DNA of 64,000 bases, taken from contig NZ_JAKZFD010000001.1 in NCBI RefSeq assembly GCF_022549225.1, positions 762,831 through 826,830 on the forward strand, read 5' to 3'. A model generated the notes under the pieces. It did not search any database, had not been told where the DNA came from, and saw nothing but the letters and a program-made list of their open reading frames with translations. This DNA is from Pelomonas sp. CA6 (GTDB lineage Bacteria; Pseudomonadota; Gammaproteobacteria; Burkholderiales; Burkholderiaceae_C). The translations under genes and the position numbers were made by a program. Positions 20,281 to 29,061 of the stretch are shown here, in pieces; the stretch's first letter is position 1, and every line of letters begins with the position of its first letter.

Positions 20281-21501
20281 ATGAACACCGCCACCCTCCC
20301 GCTGCCGGCCGCCCAGACCGCGCGCCGCGACTTCACCACCATCGGCCTGATCGGCCTGGCCCATGGCACCAGCCATTTCTTCCACATGCTGCTGCCGCCG
20401 CTGTTCCCGGTCTTCATCCGGGATTTCGGACTGAGCTATTCGCAGCTGGGCCTGCTGGTCACGGTGTTCTTCGTGATCTCGGGCGTGGGCCAGGCGCTGG
20501 CCGGCTTCATCGTCGACCGCATTGGCGCGCGGCCGGTGCTGTTCGCGGCGCTGTCCAGCTTTGTCGCGGCGGCGCTGGTGGCCTCGGTGGCCCAGGGCCT
20601 GTCCGGACTGATGCTGGCCGCGGCGCTGGCCGGTCTGGGCAACGCACCGTTCCACCCGGCCGACTTCACCATCCTGAACAAGCGCGTGTCCCAGGCCCGG
20701 CTGGGCCATGCCTTTTCGGTGCATGGCATCACCGGCAACCTGGGCTGGGCCCTGGCACCGGTGTTCATGATCGGGCTGACCGAGCTGCTGGGCAGCTGGC
20801 GCGGCGCCTATCTGGGCGCGGCCCTGTGGGCGCTGGCGGTGATCGCGCTGCTGGCCCTCAAGCGCGACGCGATCGACGACCGCCAGGGCAGCTGGGGCCA
20901 CGAAAAGGCCGGCGCCGCCGTGCCCGACGAGCACCCCATGGCCTTCCTGAAGCTGCCCTCGGTGTGGCTGTGCTTCTCGTTCTTCTTCTTCACGACCGCG
21001 GCGCTGAGCGCGATCCAGAGCTTCGCCGCGCCCGCGCTGGCCGCGATGTACGGGCTGCCGCTGACGCAGACGGCCTTCGTCGTGACCGGCTACATGCTGG
21101 CCGGCGCGGTGGGCATGGTGATCGGCGGCTTCCTGGTGGCGCGCTCGGCCAACCTGGAGCGCAACATCGCCTTCGCGATGAGCGCCGCCGCGCTGATGCT
21201 GCTGGCCACCGCGAGCGGCTGGCTGCCGCCCACGCTGGCCGTGGGCATGGCGGCGCTGGCCGGCTTCGGCACCGGGCTGGCCGGCCCGTCGCGCGACATG
21301 CTGATCAAGCGCGCCGCGCCGCCCGGCGCCACCGGCCGGGTCTACGGCACGGTGTACTCCGGCCTGGACACCGGCTTCGCGGTGGCGGCCCCCATCTTCG
21401 GCGCGCTGATGGACCGCCACCTGCATGGCCCGGTGTTCGCCGGCGCGGCGCTGGCCCTGATCGCCGGCGTGCTGGCGGCCAATCTGGTGCGCCGCCGCTG
21501 A
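20281..21501 (+). CDS. MFS transporter, fosmidomycin-resistance (FSR)-like
   Basis: A 406-residue inner-membrane protein with about 12 hydrophobic segments. The first reads IGLIGLAHGTSHFFHMLLPP, followed by LSYSQLGLLVTVFFVISG, similar in arrangement to Fsr-type efflux proteins. The MFS loop motif between segments 2 and 3 is present in modified form as GFIVDRIGARPVL. Likely a drug or metabolite exporter, controlled by the divergent AraC protein. The substrate cannot be read from sequence. Confidence 0.82.
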   Translation: MNTATLPLPAAQTARRDFTTIGLIGLAHGTSHFFHMLLPPLFPVFIRDFGLSYSQLGLLVTVFFVISGVGQALAGFIVDRIGARPVLFAALSSFVAAALVASVAQGLSGLMLAAALAGLGNAPFHPADFTILNKRVSQARLGHAFSVHGITGNLGWALAPVFMIGLTELLGSWRGAYLGAALWALAVIALLALKRDAIDDRQGSWGHEKAGAAVPDEHPMAFLKLPSVWLCFSFFFFTTAALSAIQSFAAPALAAMYGLPLTQTAFVVTGYMLAGAVGMVIGGFLVARSANLERNIAFAMSAAALMLLATASGWLPPTLAVGMAALAGFGTGLAGPSRDMLIKRAAPPGATGRVYGTVYSGLDTGFAVAAPIFGALMDRHLHGPVFAGAALALIAGVLAANLVRRR

Positions 21502-21616
21502 TCGACTCCGCGGGAGCTTGATGCAGAGCAAGACCTGACCCCGATCCGGGCGGCCGGCGACCATCACCAGGAAGGGGCCTTGCCGAGGCCCGGGGCGCTG
21601 CGGCTACAGTTGCCGC

Positions 21617-23338
21617 ATGAACAGCAGCAACTCTGTGCGGCCGGCCGGCCATGCGCTCGTCGAAGCCCTGATCGCCCAGGGCGTCACCGATGTCTTCGGC
21701 GTGCCCGGCGAGAGTTATCTCGCGGTGCTGGACGGCTTTCACGAGCACCGCGAGCGCATCCGCTTCATCGCCTGCCGCCAGGAGGGCGGCGCGGCCTTCA
21801 TGGCCGAGGCGGCCGGCAAGCTGGGCGGCGGCCGGCCCGGAGTCTGCTTCGTCACGCGCGGACCCGGCGCCACCAATGCCAGCATCGGCCTGCACACGGC
21901 CTTCCAGGACTCCACACCGCTGGTGCTCTTCGTCGGCCAGGTGGCGTCGGACCAGCGCGACCGCGAGGCTTTTCAGGAACTGGACTACCGCCAGTTCTTC
22001 GGTCCCGGCACGCTGGGCATGGCCAAGTGGGTGGCCGAGATCGACCGCGCCGACCGCCTGCCCGAATACGTGGCGCGCGCCTTCCACACCGCGATGCAGG
22101 GCCGGCCCGGCCCGGTGGTGCTGGCGCTGCCCGAGGACATGCTGAGCACGCCCACCGCGGCGCCGGTGCTGCCGGCGGCACGGCCTGCGCAGGCCTGGCC
22201 GCATCCGCAGGCGCTGGACGAGCTGCGCGAGCGCCTGCTGCGCGCGCAACGGCCGCTGGTGATCGCCGGCGGTGGTGGCTGGACGGGCGACGCGACGGCG
22301 GCGCTGCAGCGCTTCGCCGAGGCCTGGCAGCTGCCGGTGGGCTGCGCCTTCCGCTTCCAGGATTTGTTCGACAACCGCCATCCGCTCTACGCCGGCGACG
22401 TGGGCATCGGCATCAATCCGCGCCTGGCCGAGCGCGTGCGCGACGCCGACCTGATCCTGGCGCTGGGCGCGCGGCTCGGCGAGATGACCACCGGCGGCTA
22501 CGAACTGCTGAAGGCGCCGCGGCCGCATCAGCAGCTGATCCACATCCATGCCGGCGCCGAGGAGCTGGGGCGGGTGTACGCGGCCGATCTGCTGCTGCAG
22601 TCCGCGATGGCCAGCGCCGCGCCGGCGCTGGCCCAGCTGGCGCCGCCGCCCGGCGAGCCGGTCTGGAGCGCCTGGACGCGCGCGGCGCGCGAAGACTATG
22701 TGGGCAATCTGCAAAGCCTGCCAGTCGGGCCCATGGACATGGCCGAGGTGGTGCGCGCGCTGGAGCGCAGCCTGCCGGCCGACACGCTGTACACCAATGG
22801 CGCCGGCAACTTCGCCGGCTGGCTGCACCGCTTCCACCGCTATCCCGCGCTGCACCAGGGCGGGCGGCACCAGCTCGCCCCCACCAATGGCGCGATGGGG
22901 TATGGCCTGCCGGCGGCGGTGGGCGCCAGCCTGCTGCAGCCGCAGCGCTGGGTGGTCAACCTGGCGGGCGACGGCGACTTCCTGATGAACGGTCAGGAGC
23001 TGGCGACCGCGATGGCCCATGGCGCGCGGCGCCTGATCAGCGTGGTGGTGGACAACGGCAGCTTCGGCACCATCCGCATGCACCAGGAGCGCGAGTTCCC
23101 CGGGCGCGTCAGCGGCACCGAGCTGTTCAACCCCGATTTCGCCCAGCTGGCGCGCGCCTATGGCTGGGCGTCCGAGCGCGTGGAGCAGACCGAGGCCTTC
23201 GAGCCCGCGCTGCGCCAAGCCATCGCACGCGAACAGCCGACCCTGATCCACCTGAAGCTGCCGGTCGAGATCTCGACCAGCCGCGCGACGCTGAGCAGCA
23301 TCCGCGACGCCGCGCGGCGCCGGCTCGGCCAGGGCTGA
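21617..23338 (+). CDS. Thiamine-diphosphate-dependent enzyme (acetolactate-synthase-like large subunit)
   Basis: A 573-residue member of the TPP enzyme family. The catalytic Glu56 is in IACRQEGGAAFMAEA. GPGATNASIGLHTAFQDSTP follows. The diphosphate/metal motif GDGDF is at residues 451-455 with the downstream Asn in VVVDNGSFGTIRM. It resembles catabolic acetolactate synthase, sulfoacetaldehyde acetyltransferase and benzoylformate decarboxylase, and no small subunit gene is adjacent, so the reaction is left open. TACAGT ends 6 bases before ATG 21617, so the transcript may be leaderless. The S4 protein gene follows after 13 bp. Confidence 0.8.
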   Translation: MNSSNSVRPAGHALVEALIAQGVTDVFGVPGESYLAVLDGFHEHRERIRFIACRQEGGAAFMAEAAGKLGGGRPGVCFVTRGPGATNASIGLHTAFQDSTPLVLFVGQVASDQRDREAFQELDYRQFFGPGTLGMAKWVAEIDRADRLPEYVARAFHTAMQGRPGPVVLALPEDMLSTPTAAPVLPAARPAQAWPHPQALDELRERLLRAQRPLVIAGGGGWTGDATAALQRFAEAWQLPVGCAFRFQDLFDNRHPLYAGDVGIGINPRLAERVRDADLILALGARLGEMTTGGYELLKAPRPHQQLIHIHAGAEELGRVYAADLLLQSAMASAAPALAQLAPPPGEPVWSAWTRAAREDYVGNLQSLPVGPMDMAEVVRALERSLPADTLYTNGAGNFAGWLHRFHRYPALHQGGRHQLAPTNGAMGYGLPAAVGASLLQPQRWVVNLAGDGDFLMNGQELATAMAHGARRLISVVVDNGSFGTIRMHQEREFPGRVSGTELFNPDFAQLARAYGWASERVEQTEAFEPALRQAIAREQPTLIHLKLPVEISTSRATLSSIRDAARRRLGQG

Positions 23339-23351
23339 GACAATCCGCGGC

Positions 23352-23594
23352 ATGTCACACGCCTCCCCCGCACCGGCCGCGCTGGACTTCCAGCTGCGCG
23401 GCGACTTCATCGAACTGGACAAGCTGCTCAAGGCCTGCGCGCTGGCCGACTCAGGCGGTGCCGCCCGTCACCTGATCACGGAGGGCCGGGTGCGCGTGGA
23501 TGGGCAGGTGGAGCTGCGCAAGACCGCCAAGATCCGCGCCGGCCAGCATGTCGAGCTGGACGGCCAGGCCGTGCGCGTGCTCGCCGCGGACTGA
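23352..23594 (+). CDS. S4-domain RNA-binding protein (YbcJ-like)
   Basis: An 80-residue protein that is essentially one S4 domain: LRGDFIELDKLLKACALADS, ARHLITEGRVRVDGQV and KIRAGQHVELDG. Such single-domain proteins bind structured RNA, and E. coli YbcJ is the closest functional type; the target is unknown. It starts 13 bp after the TPP enzyme. GACAAT at 23339-23344 ends 7 bases before the ATG, so it may also have its own leaderless transcript. Confidence 0.85.
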   Translation: MSHASPAPAALDFQLRGDFIELDKLLKACALADSGGAARHLITEGRVRVDGQVELRKTAKIRAGQHVELDGQAVRVLAAD

Positions 23595-23665
23595 GCCGCG
23601 GCGCGATCTCGTTCCCCGGCCGCGAGGCGGCCCCTCTGGTTTTGCGTTTCGTCAGGAGTGCCACG

Positions 23666-24163
23666 ATGGATTTCTCGACCTGCGACCTCTGCGACCGCCT
23701 GAAGGGCGACACCTCGGGTGCGCTGCGCTGGCTGCCAGGCAGTCTGTACCGCCGCTACGGGAGCCAGGCGCGCTTCGCCGGGCCGGTGGCCACGGTGCGC
23801 TGCTTCGAGGACAACACCCAGGTCAAGGCCGCCGTCGAAGGACCCGGCGAGGGCCGCGTGCTGGTGGTGGACGGCGGCGGCTCGCTGCGTCGCGCGCTGC
23901 TGGGCGGCAACCTGGCCGCCAGCGCCGCGGCCCAGGGTTGGGCCGGCGTGCTGGTCCATGGCGCGGTGCGCGACCTGGCCGAGCTGCGCGCCGCAGGCCT
24001 GGGCCTGCTGGCGCTGGGCCATGTGCCCATGCCCACCGAGCGCCGCGGCCAGGGGCTGGCCGGGGTGCCGGTGCAACTGGGCGAGGTCTGGGTGCGTCCG
24101 GGCGACTGGCTCTATGCCGACGAGGACGGCGTGCTGGTCAGCGACCGGCCGTTGATGGGCTGA
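23666..24163 (+). CDS. RraA-family protein (HMG aldolase / RNase E inhibitor family)
   Basis: A 165-residue RraA-fold protein. The conserved core is RVLVVDGGGSLRRALLGGNL followed by GWAGVLVHGAVRDLAEL, with the Arg-Asp pair used for divalent metal and pyruvate-type substrate binding. The family covers 4-hydroxy-4-methyl-2-oxoglutarate/oxaloacetate aldolases and the RNase E regulator RraA; sequence alone does not separate them. AGGAG lies 8 bases before ATG 23666. It follows the S4 gene after 71 bp and converges with the GGDEF/EAL gene. Confidence 0.85.
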   Translation: MDFSTCDLCDRLKGDTSGALRWLPGSLYRRYGSQARFAGPVATVRCFEDNTQVKAAVEGPGEGRVLVVDGGGSLRRALLGGNLAASAAAQGWAGVLVHGAVRDLAELRAAGLGLLALGHVPMPTERRGQGLAGVPVQLGEVWVRPGDWLYADEDGVLVSDRPLMG

Positions 24164-24197
24164 GCGGCACGCGCGCTCCGGGCCGTTGCCTGCCGGT

Positions 24198-26372
24198 TCA
24201 GACCGCTTGCGTGCTGCGCTGGCGCAGCCATTCTTCCAGCGCCTCGGCCGGCATCGGATGGCCGAAGCGCCAGCCCTGCACCATGTCGCAGCCCACCTGT
24301 TCCAGCACCTGCTGCTGGGCCGCCGTTTCCACGCCCTCGGCGACCACCGTGAGCCCCAGCGCCCGGCCGATGCCGATCACCGCGGTGGCGAGCGCGCGGT
24401 CGTCGGGGTCGGTCTCCAGGTCGCGCACAAAGCTCTTGTCCAGCTTGAGCTCGCTGACCGGCAGTCGCTTCAGATAGCCCAGGCTGGAATAACCGGTGCC
24501 GAAATCGTCCACCGAGATGCGCACGCCCATCTCGTGCAGGCGCTGCATCTGGCCGCGGGTGCGCGCGTTGTCGTCCAGCATCAGCCGCTCGGTGACCTCC
24601 AGCGTCAGCTGCTCGGCGCGCAGCCCGTGCTGCTGCAGCAGCTGGCCCACATGGGCGGCGACATCGTCCTGGTAGAAGCGCAGCGGCGAGACGTTCACCG
24701 CCACCTCGGGCAACGCCACGCCGGCCTGCTGCCAGCGCGCCAGCTGCGCGCAGGCCTGCTCCAGCACCCAGGCGTCCAGCGCGTTGATCAGCCCGCATTC
24801 CTCGGCCACGCCGATGAAGCGGTCCGGCGCCACCGGGCCCCATTCGGGATGGCGCCAGCGCAGCAGCGCCTCGCAGCCCATGGTGCGCCCGTCGGCCAGG
24901 CGCAGCTTGGGCTGGTAGTGCAGCTGCAGGCAGCCCTGGGAGAGGGCCTGGCGCAGCGCCGCTTCCATCTGCAGACGCTCGCCCAGCGCCTCGTTCATCG
25001 CGTGCAGGAAGAAGCGGGCACAGTTGCGGCCGGCGCGCTTGGCTTCGTACATCGCGATCTCGGCGTTCTTCAGCAGCGACTCCAGGTCGCCGCCGTCTTC
25101 GGGGAAGTTGGCGATGCCGATGCTGGCGCTGAGGCTCAGCGGTGCCTGCCCCGGCAGGTCCAGCGGCGGTTGCAGCGCGGCAAGCAGCTTGTCGGCCGCG
25201 TGCATGGCGTCGGCGGCCGTGCTGCCTTGCAGGATCACGCCGAACTCGTCGCCGCCCAGGCGCGCCAGCGTGTCGCTGTCGCGCAGGCAGGGGCCCAGCC
25301 GCTGCGCCAGCTGGCGCAGCACCTCGTCGCCCACCGCATGGCCCAGCGAGTCGTTGATGGTCTTGAAGCGGTCCACGTCGAGCAGCAGCAGCGCGGTGGG
25401 GCTGCCCTGGCGCGAGGAGATCAGCAGGTCGTGGCGGGCGCGGTCGGCGAACAGGCGCCGGTTGGCCAGCCCGGTGACGTTGTCGTAGTAGGCCAGGCGC
25501 TCGATCTGGCGCAGGTGTTCGTCGTTGCGCAGTGCCACCTGGCACAGCTGCGCGCAGGCCTCGACCATGCCGCGATGAAAGGGCACGACCGGCCGCGGCT
25601 CGCGGTAGTACAGCGCGAAGGTGGCGCCGACACGCTGGTCGGCGCGCAGGATGGGCGTGGACCAGCAGGCCGCCAGCCCATAGGCCAGCGCCAGCACGCG
25701 GTAGTCCTCCCACAGCGGGTCGCGCGCGATGTCGGCCACCTCCACCGGCTCGCGCCGCCACGCGGCGGTGCCGCAGGACCCGGCCTTGGGGCCGATGGGC
25801 ACGCCGTCGAGCGCCGCCGAAAAGCTCGCCGGCAGGCTGGGCGCGGCCAGTGGGTGCACGCGGCCCTGCTCGTCCACCGCCAGCACGGTGCAGATCACGT
25901 CGGGCGCCAGGCTTTCGACGCGGCGGCACAGCAGGTCCATCACCACCTGCAGCGGCCGGCTCAGCGCCACCGCCTCCAGCACGTCGCGCTGCAGCAGGTC
26001 GATCGCGCTGCGCAGCTGCGCGTCGCCCAGCGGGCTGATGCTGAGCACGGTCAGCGCGTCCGCGGCGGGGCTCTCGCCCAGGCTGTGAAAGCGCAGCTCG
26101 GTGCTGAGCAGCTCGCCGTCGGCCGTCTTCAATCCCAGATGCAGCGACTGCGCCTGCCCGGCGGGCCGGCTCAGCAAGGCGCTCCAGGCGCCGGTGTGCA
26201 AGCCCGGGAAGCACTGGTCCAGCGTGGCGGGCATGCCGGCCCAGCCGGCGAAGCGCTTGTTGCTGTGCTGCAGCCGGCCCTGCGCGTCCACCCAGACCAG
26301 GCCCAGTTCGGCATCGTCCAGGGCCTGGATCAGGAGCGGGTTGGCGCTGGCGGATGGGGGCTTCACGGCCAT
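24198..26372 (-). CDS. Cyclic di-GMP enzyme with PAS-like, GAF, GGDEF and EAL domains
   Basis: A 724-residue cytoplasmic signalling protein. Order: PAS-like sensor (about 10-120), GAF-like domain (about 130-285, with AGSCGTAAWRREPVEVADI), GGDEF domain (GGDEF at 373-377) and EAL domain (EALLRW from 501). The GGDEF motif is intact and RDSD at 364-367 is a product-inhibition site at the right distance. EAL metal residues appear kept in NVSP, EVTER, DDFGTGYSSL and VAEGVET. Both synthesis and breakdown of c-di-GMP are therefore possible. ATG 26372 has GGAG 6 bases upstream and is preferred to 26444. No transmembrane segment. Confidence 0.9.
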   Translation of the reverse strand: MAVKPPSASANPLLIQALDDAELGLVWVDAQGRLQHSNKRFAGWAGMPATLDQCFPGLHTGAWSALLSRPAGQAQSLHLGLKTADGELLSTELRFHSLGESPAADALTVLSISPLGDAQLRSAIDLLQRDVLEAVALSRPLQVVMDLLCRRVESLAPDVICTVLAVDEQGRVHPLAAPSLPASFSAALDGVPIGPKAGSCGTAAWRREPVEVADIARDPLWEDYRVLALAYGLAACWSTPILRADQRVGATFALYYREPRPVVPFHRGMVEACAQLCQVALRNDEHLRQIERLAYYDNVTGLANRRLFADRARHDLLISSRQGSPTALLLLDVDRFKTINDSLGHAVGDEVLRQLAQRLGPCLRDSDTLARLGGDEFGVILQGSTAADAMHAADKLLAALQPPLDLPGQAPLSLSASIGIANFPEDGGDLESLLKNAEIAMYEAKRAGRNCARFFLHAMNEALGERLQMEAALRQALSQGCLQLHYQPKLRLADGRTMGCEALLRWRHPEWGPVAPDRFIGVAEECGLINALDAWVLEQACAQLARWQQAGVALPEVAVNVSPLRFYQDDVAAHVGQLLQQHGLRAEQLTLEVTERLMLDDNARTRGQMQRLHEMGVRISVDDFGTGYSSLGYLKRLPVSELKLDKSFVRDLETDPDDRALATAVIGIGRALGLTVVAEGVETAAQQQVLEQVGCDMVQGWRFGHPMPAEALEEWLRQRSTQAV

Positions 26373-26535
26373 CGGGACTCCAAGAGGGATCCGGGCGTTC
26401 GGACCGGAAGACGGTCTTCCCCGGATGAAGCGCCCAGTATGCACATGCCGCCGCTTGTAGCAGCATCGGGATCCCCCCGCCTTGCGGGAGCGCAGAGCCC
26501 GCGGGTGTTGCGCTCAGGCCTCGCGGCCGTTGTGT

Positions 26536-27096
26536 TCAGGCCTCGCGGCTGCTGAGCCGGTCGTGGCTGGTGAGGAACTGGCCGCCGCCCAGGTGATGCA
26601 GCGAGCGCTGCGCTGGGGTCAGGTCTTGCCAGCGGCCGTCGCGAAAGGCCCAGTCTTCGGCCCAGGCGGCGACCACCTCGGCCAGGAACAGGTCGTGGCG
26701 CTGCGCGAGCCCCGGCTCGGGCAGCACGCGGCATTCCAGCCAGGCCAGGCAGCCCGCCACCAGCGGCGCGGCGACCTGCGCGGCCGGCTCGGCGGCGATG
26801 CCGTAGTGCGCGAACTTGTCCATCTCGCGCCCGCTGTGCCGGCCCACGCCGGTGACCAGGTCCACCTGCGCGGCGCAGGGCACGGCGAGCACGAACTCGC
26901 CGCTGGCGTCCACCAGTTCGCGGGTGTAGGTGCTCTTGTCGATGACCACCGCGATCTTGGGTGGGTCGAAGTCCAGCGGCATGTTCCAGGCCGCGGCCAT
27001 GACGTCGCGCCGGCCGGCATGGGCGCTGGCCACCAGCACCGTGGGGCCGTGGTTGAGCAGGCGCGAGGCCTGGGGGAGGGGGACGGGAACTCGCAT
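26536..27096 (-). CDS. Flavin reductase-like / FMN-binding split-barrel protein
   Basis: A 186-residue protein of the flavin reductase-like domain family. Recognisable are the opening NHGPTVLVASAHAGRRDVM, AAAWNMPLDFDPPKIAVVID and GVGRHSGREMDKF. Such proteins reduce FMN with NAD(P)H for partner monooxygenases or act as flavin-dependent oxidoreductases. ATG 27096 (MRVPVPLPQ) is chosen, 11 bp after the stop of the upstream anchored protein, so it is probably co-transcribed from mfd-serB. No partner oxygenase is nearby. Confidence 0.85.
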   Translation of the reverse strand: MRVPVPLPQASRLLNHGPTVLVASAHAGRRDVMAAAWNMPLDFDPPKIAVVIDKSTYTRELVDASGEFVLAVPCAAQVDLVTGVGRHSGREMDKFAHYGIAAEPAAQVAAPLVAGCLAWLECRVLPEPGLAQRHDLFLAEVVAAWAEDWAFRDGRWQDLTPAQRSLHHLGGGQFLTSHDRLSSREA

Positions 27097-27107
27097 CGGT
27101 CGGTGGT

Positions 27108-28325
27108 TCAGCGGGGGGAGGGTGGGGTGGCGGACGCGGTGCTCTGCGCATGCGCGTCCAGGAAGACCCATTCGCCCCGCCGCGCGAACTCGCTCAGCCG
27201 GGCGCGCCATGGGGCGGGGTCGGAGCAGCCCATGTCGCCGTGCGGCATGTCTTCGTTGGCGGCGGCGGTGGGGGCGGTCGCCATCACCCGCAGATGGCGG
27301 GAGTAGCGCTGCGGCCAGGGCGCTCCCAGGCCCAGCCGGCGGGAGAGGGCCACGGCGATGGTGCGCGTCATGAGGTTGGGCGAGGACTGCTGCCACAGCG
27401 ATTCGGCGGCCTGCGCGCAGCCCGCCCGCTGCTCGGCGTCGACCGGGTTGTTGCAGCGCTCCATCAGCGCGTGGAAGGGCGGGAGCCCGGGCTGGTTGAG
27501 TCGCGCGATCAGCTGCTGTTGCTCGACCTCGCTGAACAGCCCGGGACGCTGCGCCCCGGGCAGACTGGTCAGCCGCTGCATCAGTTCGGCCTGATGGCTG
27601 TTGAATTCGCGCGTGCCCGCAAGCTCGGCCGTCGACAGCGGGTGGGATTCCTGCTCGCTGCGCGTCAGCCAGGCGGCGAGGTTGCTGGGCTCCACCTGGG
27701 TCCAGCGCGTCGCGGCGCCGCGCGGGCAGCCGGGCAGGGCGGCGCAGTCTGCGCTTCGCGAGGCGGCCAGCGCGAGGACCCGGGGATCGCGGCTGGTCTG
27801 TGCCTGCCGATGCAGCGCCAGCAGCGCGCCGTCGTTGTGGGTGTCCAAAAAGCGCGCGATGGCCAGCGACACCTCATCGCCACGCTGCTGCAGCGCGGCG
27901 ATCCAGTCCTGCACCACACGGGCCTGGATCTGCGCCTTGGCCCGGTGGGCCGGCCATTCGGCCAGGCGCCGGTCCAGCTGTTGCGCATCCAGCGTGCCTT
28001 GTTCCTGCTCCAGGCTCTGCAGCACCGAGTCCTGGAACTGCGCATAGGCCTGGGCGCCGTGGCTGCACCACTGTGCGTCCAGCTCGCGCAGTTGCGCGTC
28101 GGTCAGCGGCGGGTAGCCCGCGGTGGGCGCGGGCCGCGGGCCCGGCGGCGCCGCGCTGGCGCCGGGCGCTGGCGTGTCGGTGGGGCCGGCCGAGGCCGGC
28201 GCTCGCGCGGGGGCCGCAGAGCTGCGGGACCCGTCCGGCGTGCCATCCGCCCAGCGTCCGATCAGCAGGGCCAGCGCGATGGCCACGGCCAGCACGGCCG
28301 ATCCGAGCAGCCAGCGGCGCGGCAT
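27108..28325 (-). CDS. Hypothetical protein with an N-terminal membrane anchor
   Basis: 405 residues, not recognised. After MPRRW comes a single hydrophobic segment (LLGSAVLAVAIALALLIG), then a Pro/Ala-rich linker of about 45 residues and a mostly helical, Gln-rich domain with conserved-looking cysteines (AQWCSHG, RSADCAALPGCPRG, ERCNNPVDAEQRAGC). It should be anchored in the inner membrane with the large domain in the periplasm. It begins 3 bp after serB and is followed 11 bp later by the flavin reductase gene, so it is part of the leftward operon. Confidence 0.7.
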   Translation of the reverse strand: MPRRWLLGSAVLAVAIALALLIGRWADGTPDGSRSSAAPARAPASAGPTDTPAPGASAAPPGPRPAPTAGYPPLTDAQLRELDAQWCSHGAQAYAQFQDSVLQSLEQEQGTLDAQQLDRRLAEWPAHRAKAQIQARVVQDWIAALQQRGDEVSLAIARFLDTHNDGALLALHRQAQTSRDPRVLALAASRSADCAALPGCPRGAATRWTQVEPSNLAAWLTRSEQESHPLSTAELAGTREFNSHQAELMQRLTSLPGAQRPGLFSEVEQQQLIARLNQPGLPPFHALMERCNNPVDAEQRAGCAQAAESLWQQSSPNLMTRTIAVALSRRLGLGAPWPQRYSRHLRVMATAPTAAANEDMPHGDMGCSDPAPWRARLSEFARRGEWVFLDAHAQSTASATPPSPR

Positions 28326-28328
28326 GGC

Positions 28329-29021
28329 TCAGGCCAGCAAGTCCAGCAGCCGGTCCAGCCCGCCTTCGTTGATCGCGACCATGGCCTGCTCGCGCACCCG
28401 GGGCTTGGCGTGATAGGCGACCGACAGGCCGGCGGCGGACATCATCGGCAGGTCGTTCGCGCCATCGCCCACCGCGATGCACTGCGCGGGCGTGGCGCCG
28501 ATCTCGGCGGCGCACTGCAGCAGCATGCGGCGCTTCTCCTCGCCGTCGCAGATCTCGCCCCAGGGCTGCATCAGCAACCGGCCGGTCAGCTGCCCGTCGA
28601 CGATCTCCAGTTCGTTGCTGCGCACCCAGTCCATGCCCAGTTCGGCGGCCACATGGCGGGTGAAGAAGGTGAAGCCGCCAGAGACCAGCACCAGCTTGAG
28701 GCCAGCGGCCTTGAGCGCCGCGCACAGCGCGCGGGCGCCCGGGTTGAACTGCAGGCGTTCGCGCAGCACCTGCTCCAGCGCCGTCGCCGGCACGCCCCGC
28801 AGCAGCGCCAGGCGGCGGCGCAGGCTTTCCTTGAAGTCGGCGATCTCGCCGCGCATCGCGGCCTCGGTGATCGCCGCCACCTCGGCCTTGCGCCCCGCGG
28901 CCGCGGCGATCTCGTCGATGCACTCGATGTTGATCAGCGTCGAATCCATGTCGAAGGCGGCGAGACGGAAATCGGCCCGGCGCAGCGGCGGCGTGAAGCC
29001 TTGAATGACGAGATCGTTCAT
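28329..29021 (-). CDS. serB: SerB, phosphoserine phosphatase
   Basis: A 230-residue HAD-superfamily enzyme for the last step of serine synthesis. Motif I FDMDSTLINIECIDEIA has nucleophile D24 and acid D26. Motif II is in VSGGFTFF, and the metal-binding motif is VGDGANDLPMM. It is the short form, lacking the N-terminal ACT-like extension of the E. coli enzyme. It starts 40 bp after mfd and ends 3 bp before the anchored hypothetical gene. Confidence 0.93.
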   Translation of the reverse strand: MNDLVIQGFTPPLRRADFRLAAFDMDSTLINIECIDEIAAAAGRKAEVAAITEAAMRGEIADFKESLRRRLALLRGVPATALEQVLRERLQFNPGARALCAALKAAGLKLVLVSGGFTFFTRHVAAELGMDWVRSNELEIVDGQLTGRLLMQPWGEICDGEEKRRMLLQCAAEIGATPAQCIAVGDGANDLPMMSAAGLSVAYHAKPRVREQAMVAINEGGLDRLLDLLA

Positions 29022-29061
29022 GGAGGTGTATCGGGTCGTGGGGAAGGGGCGGCGAATGGAG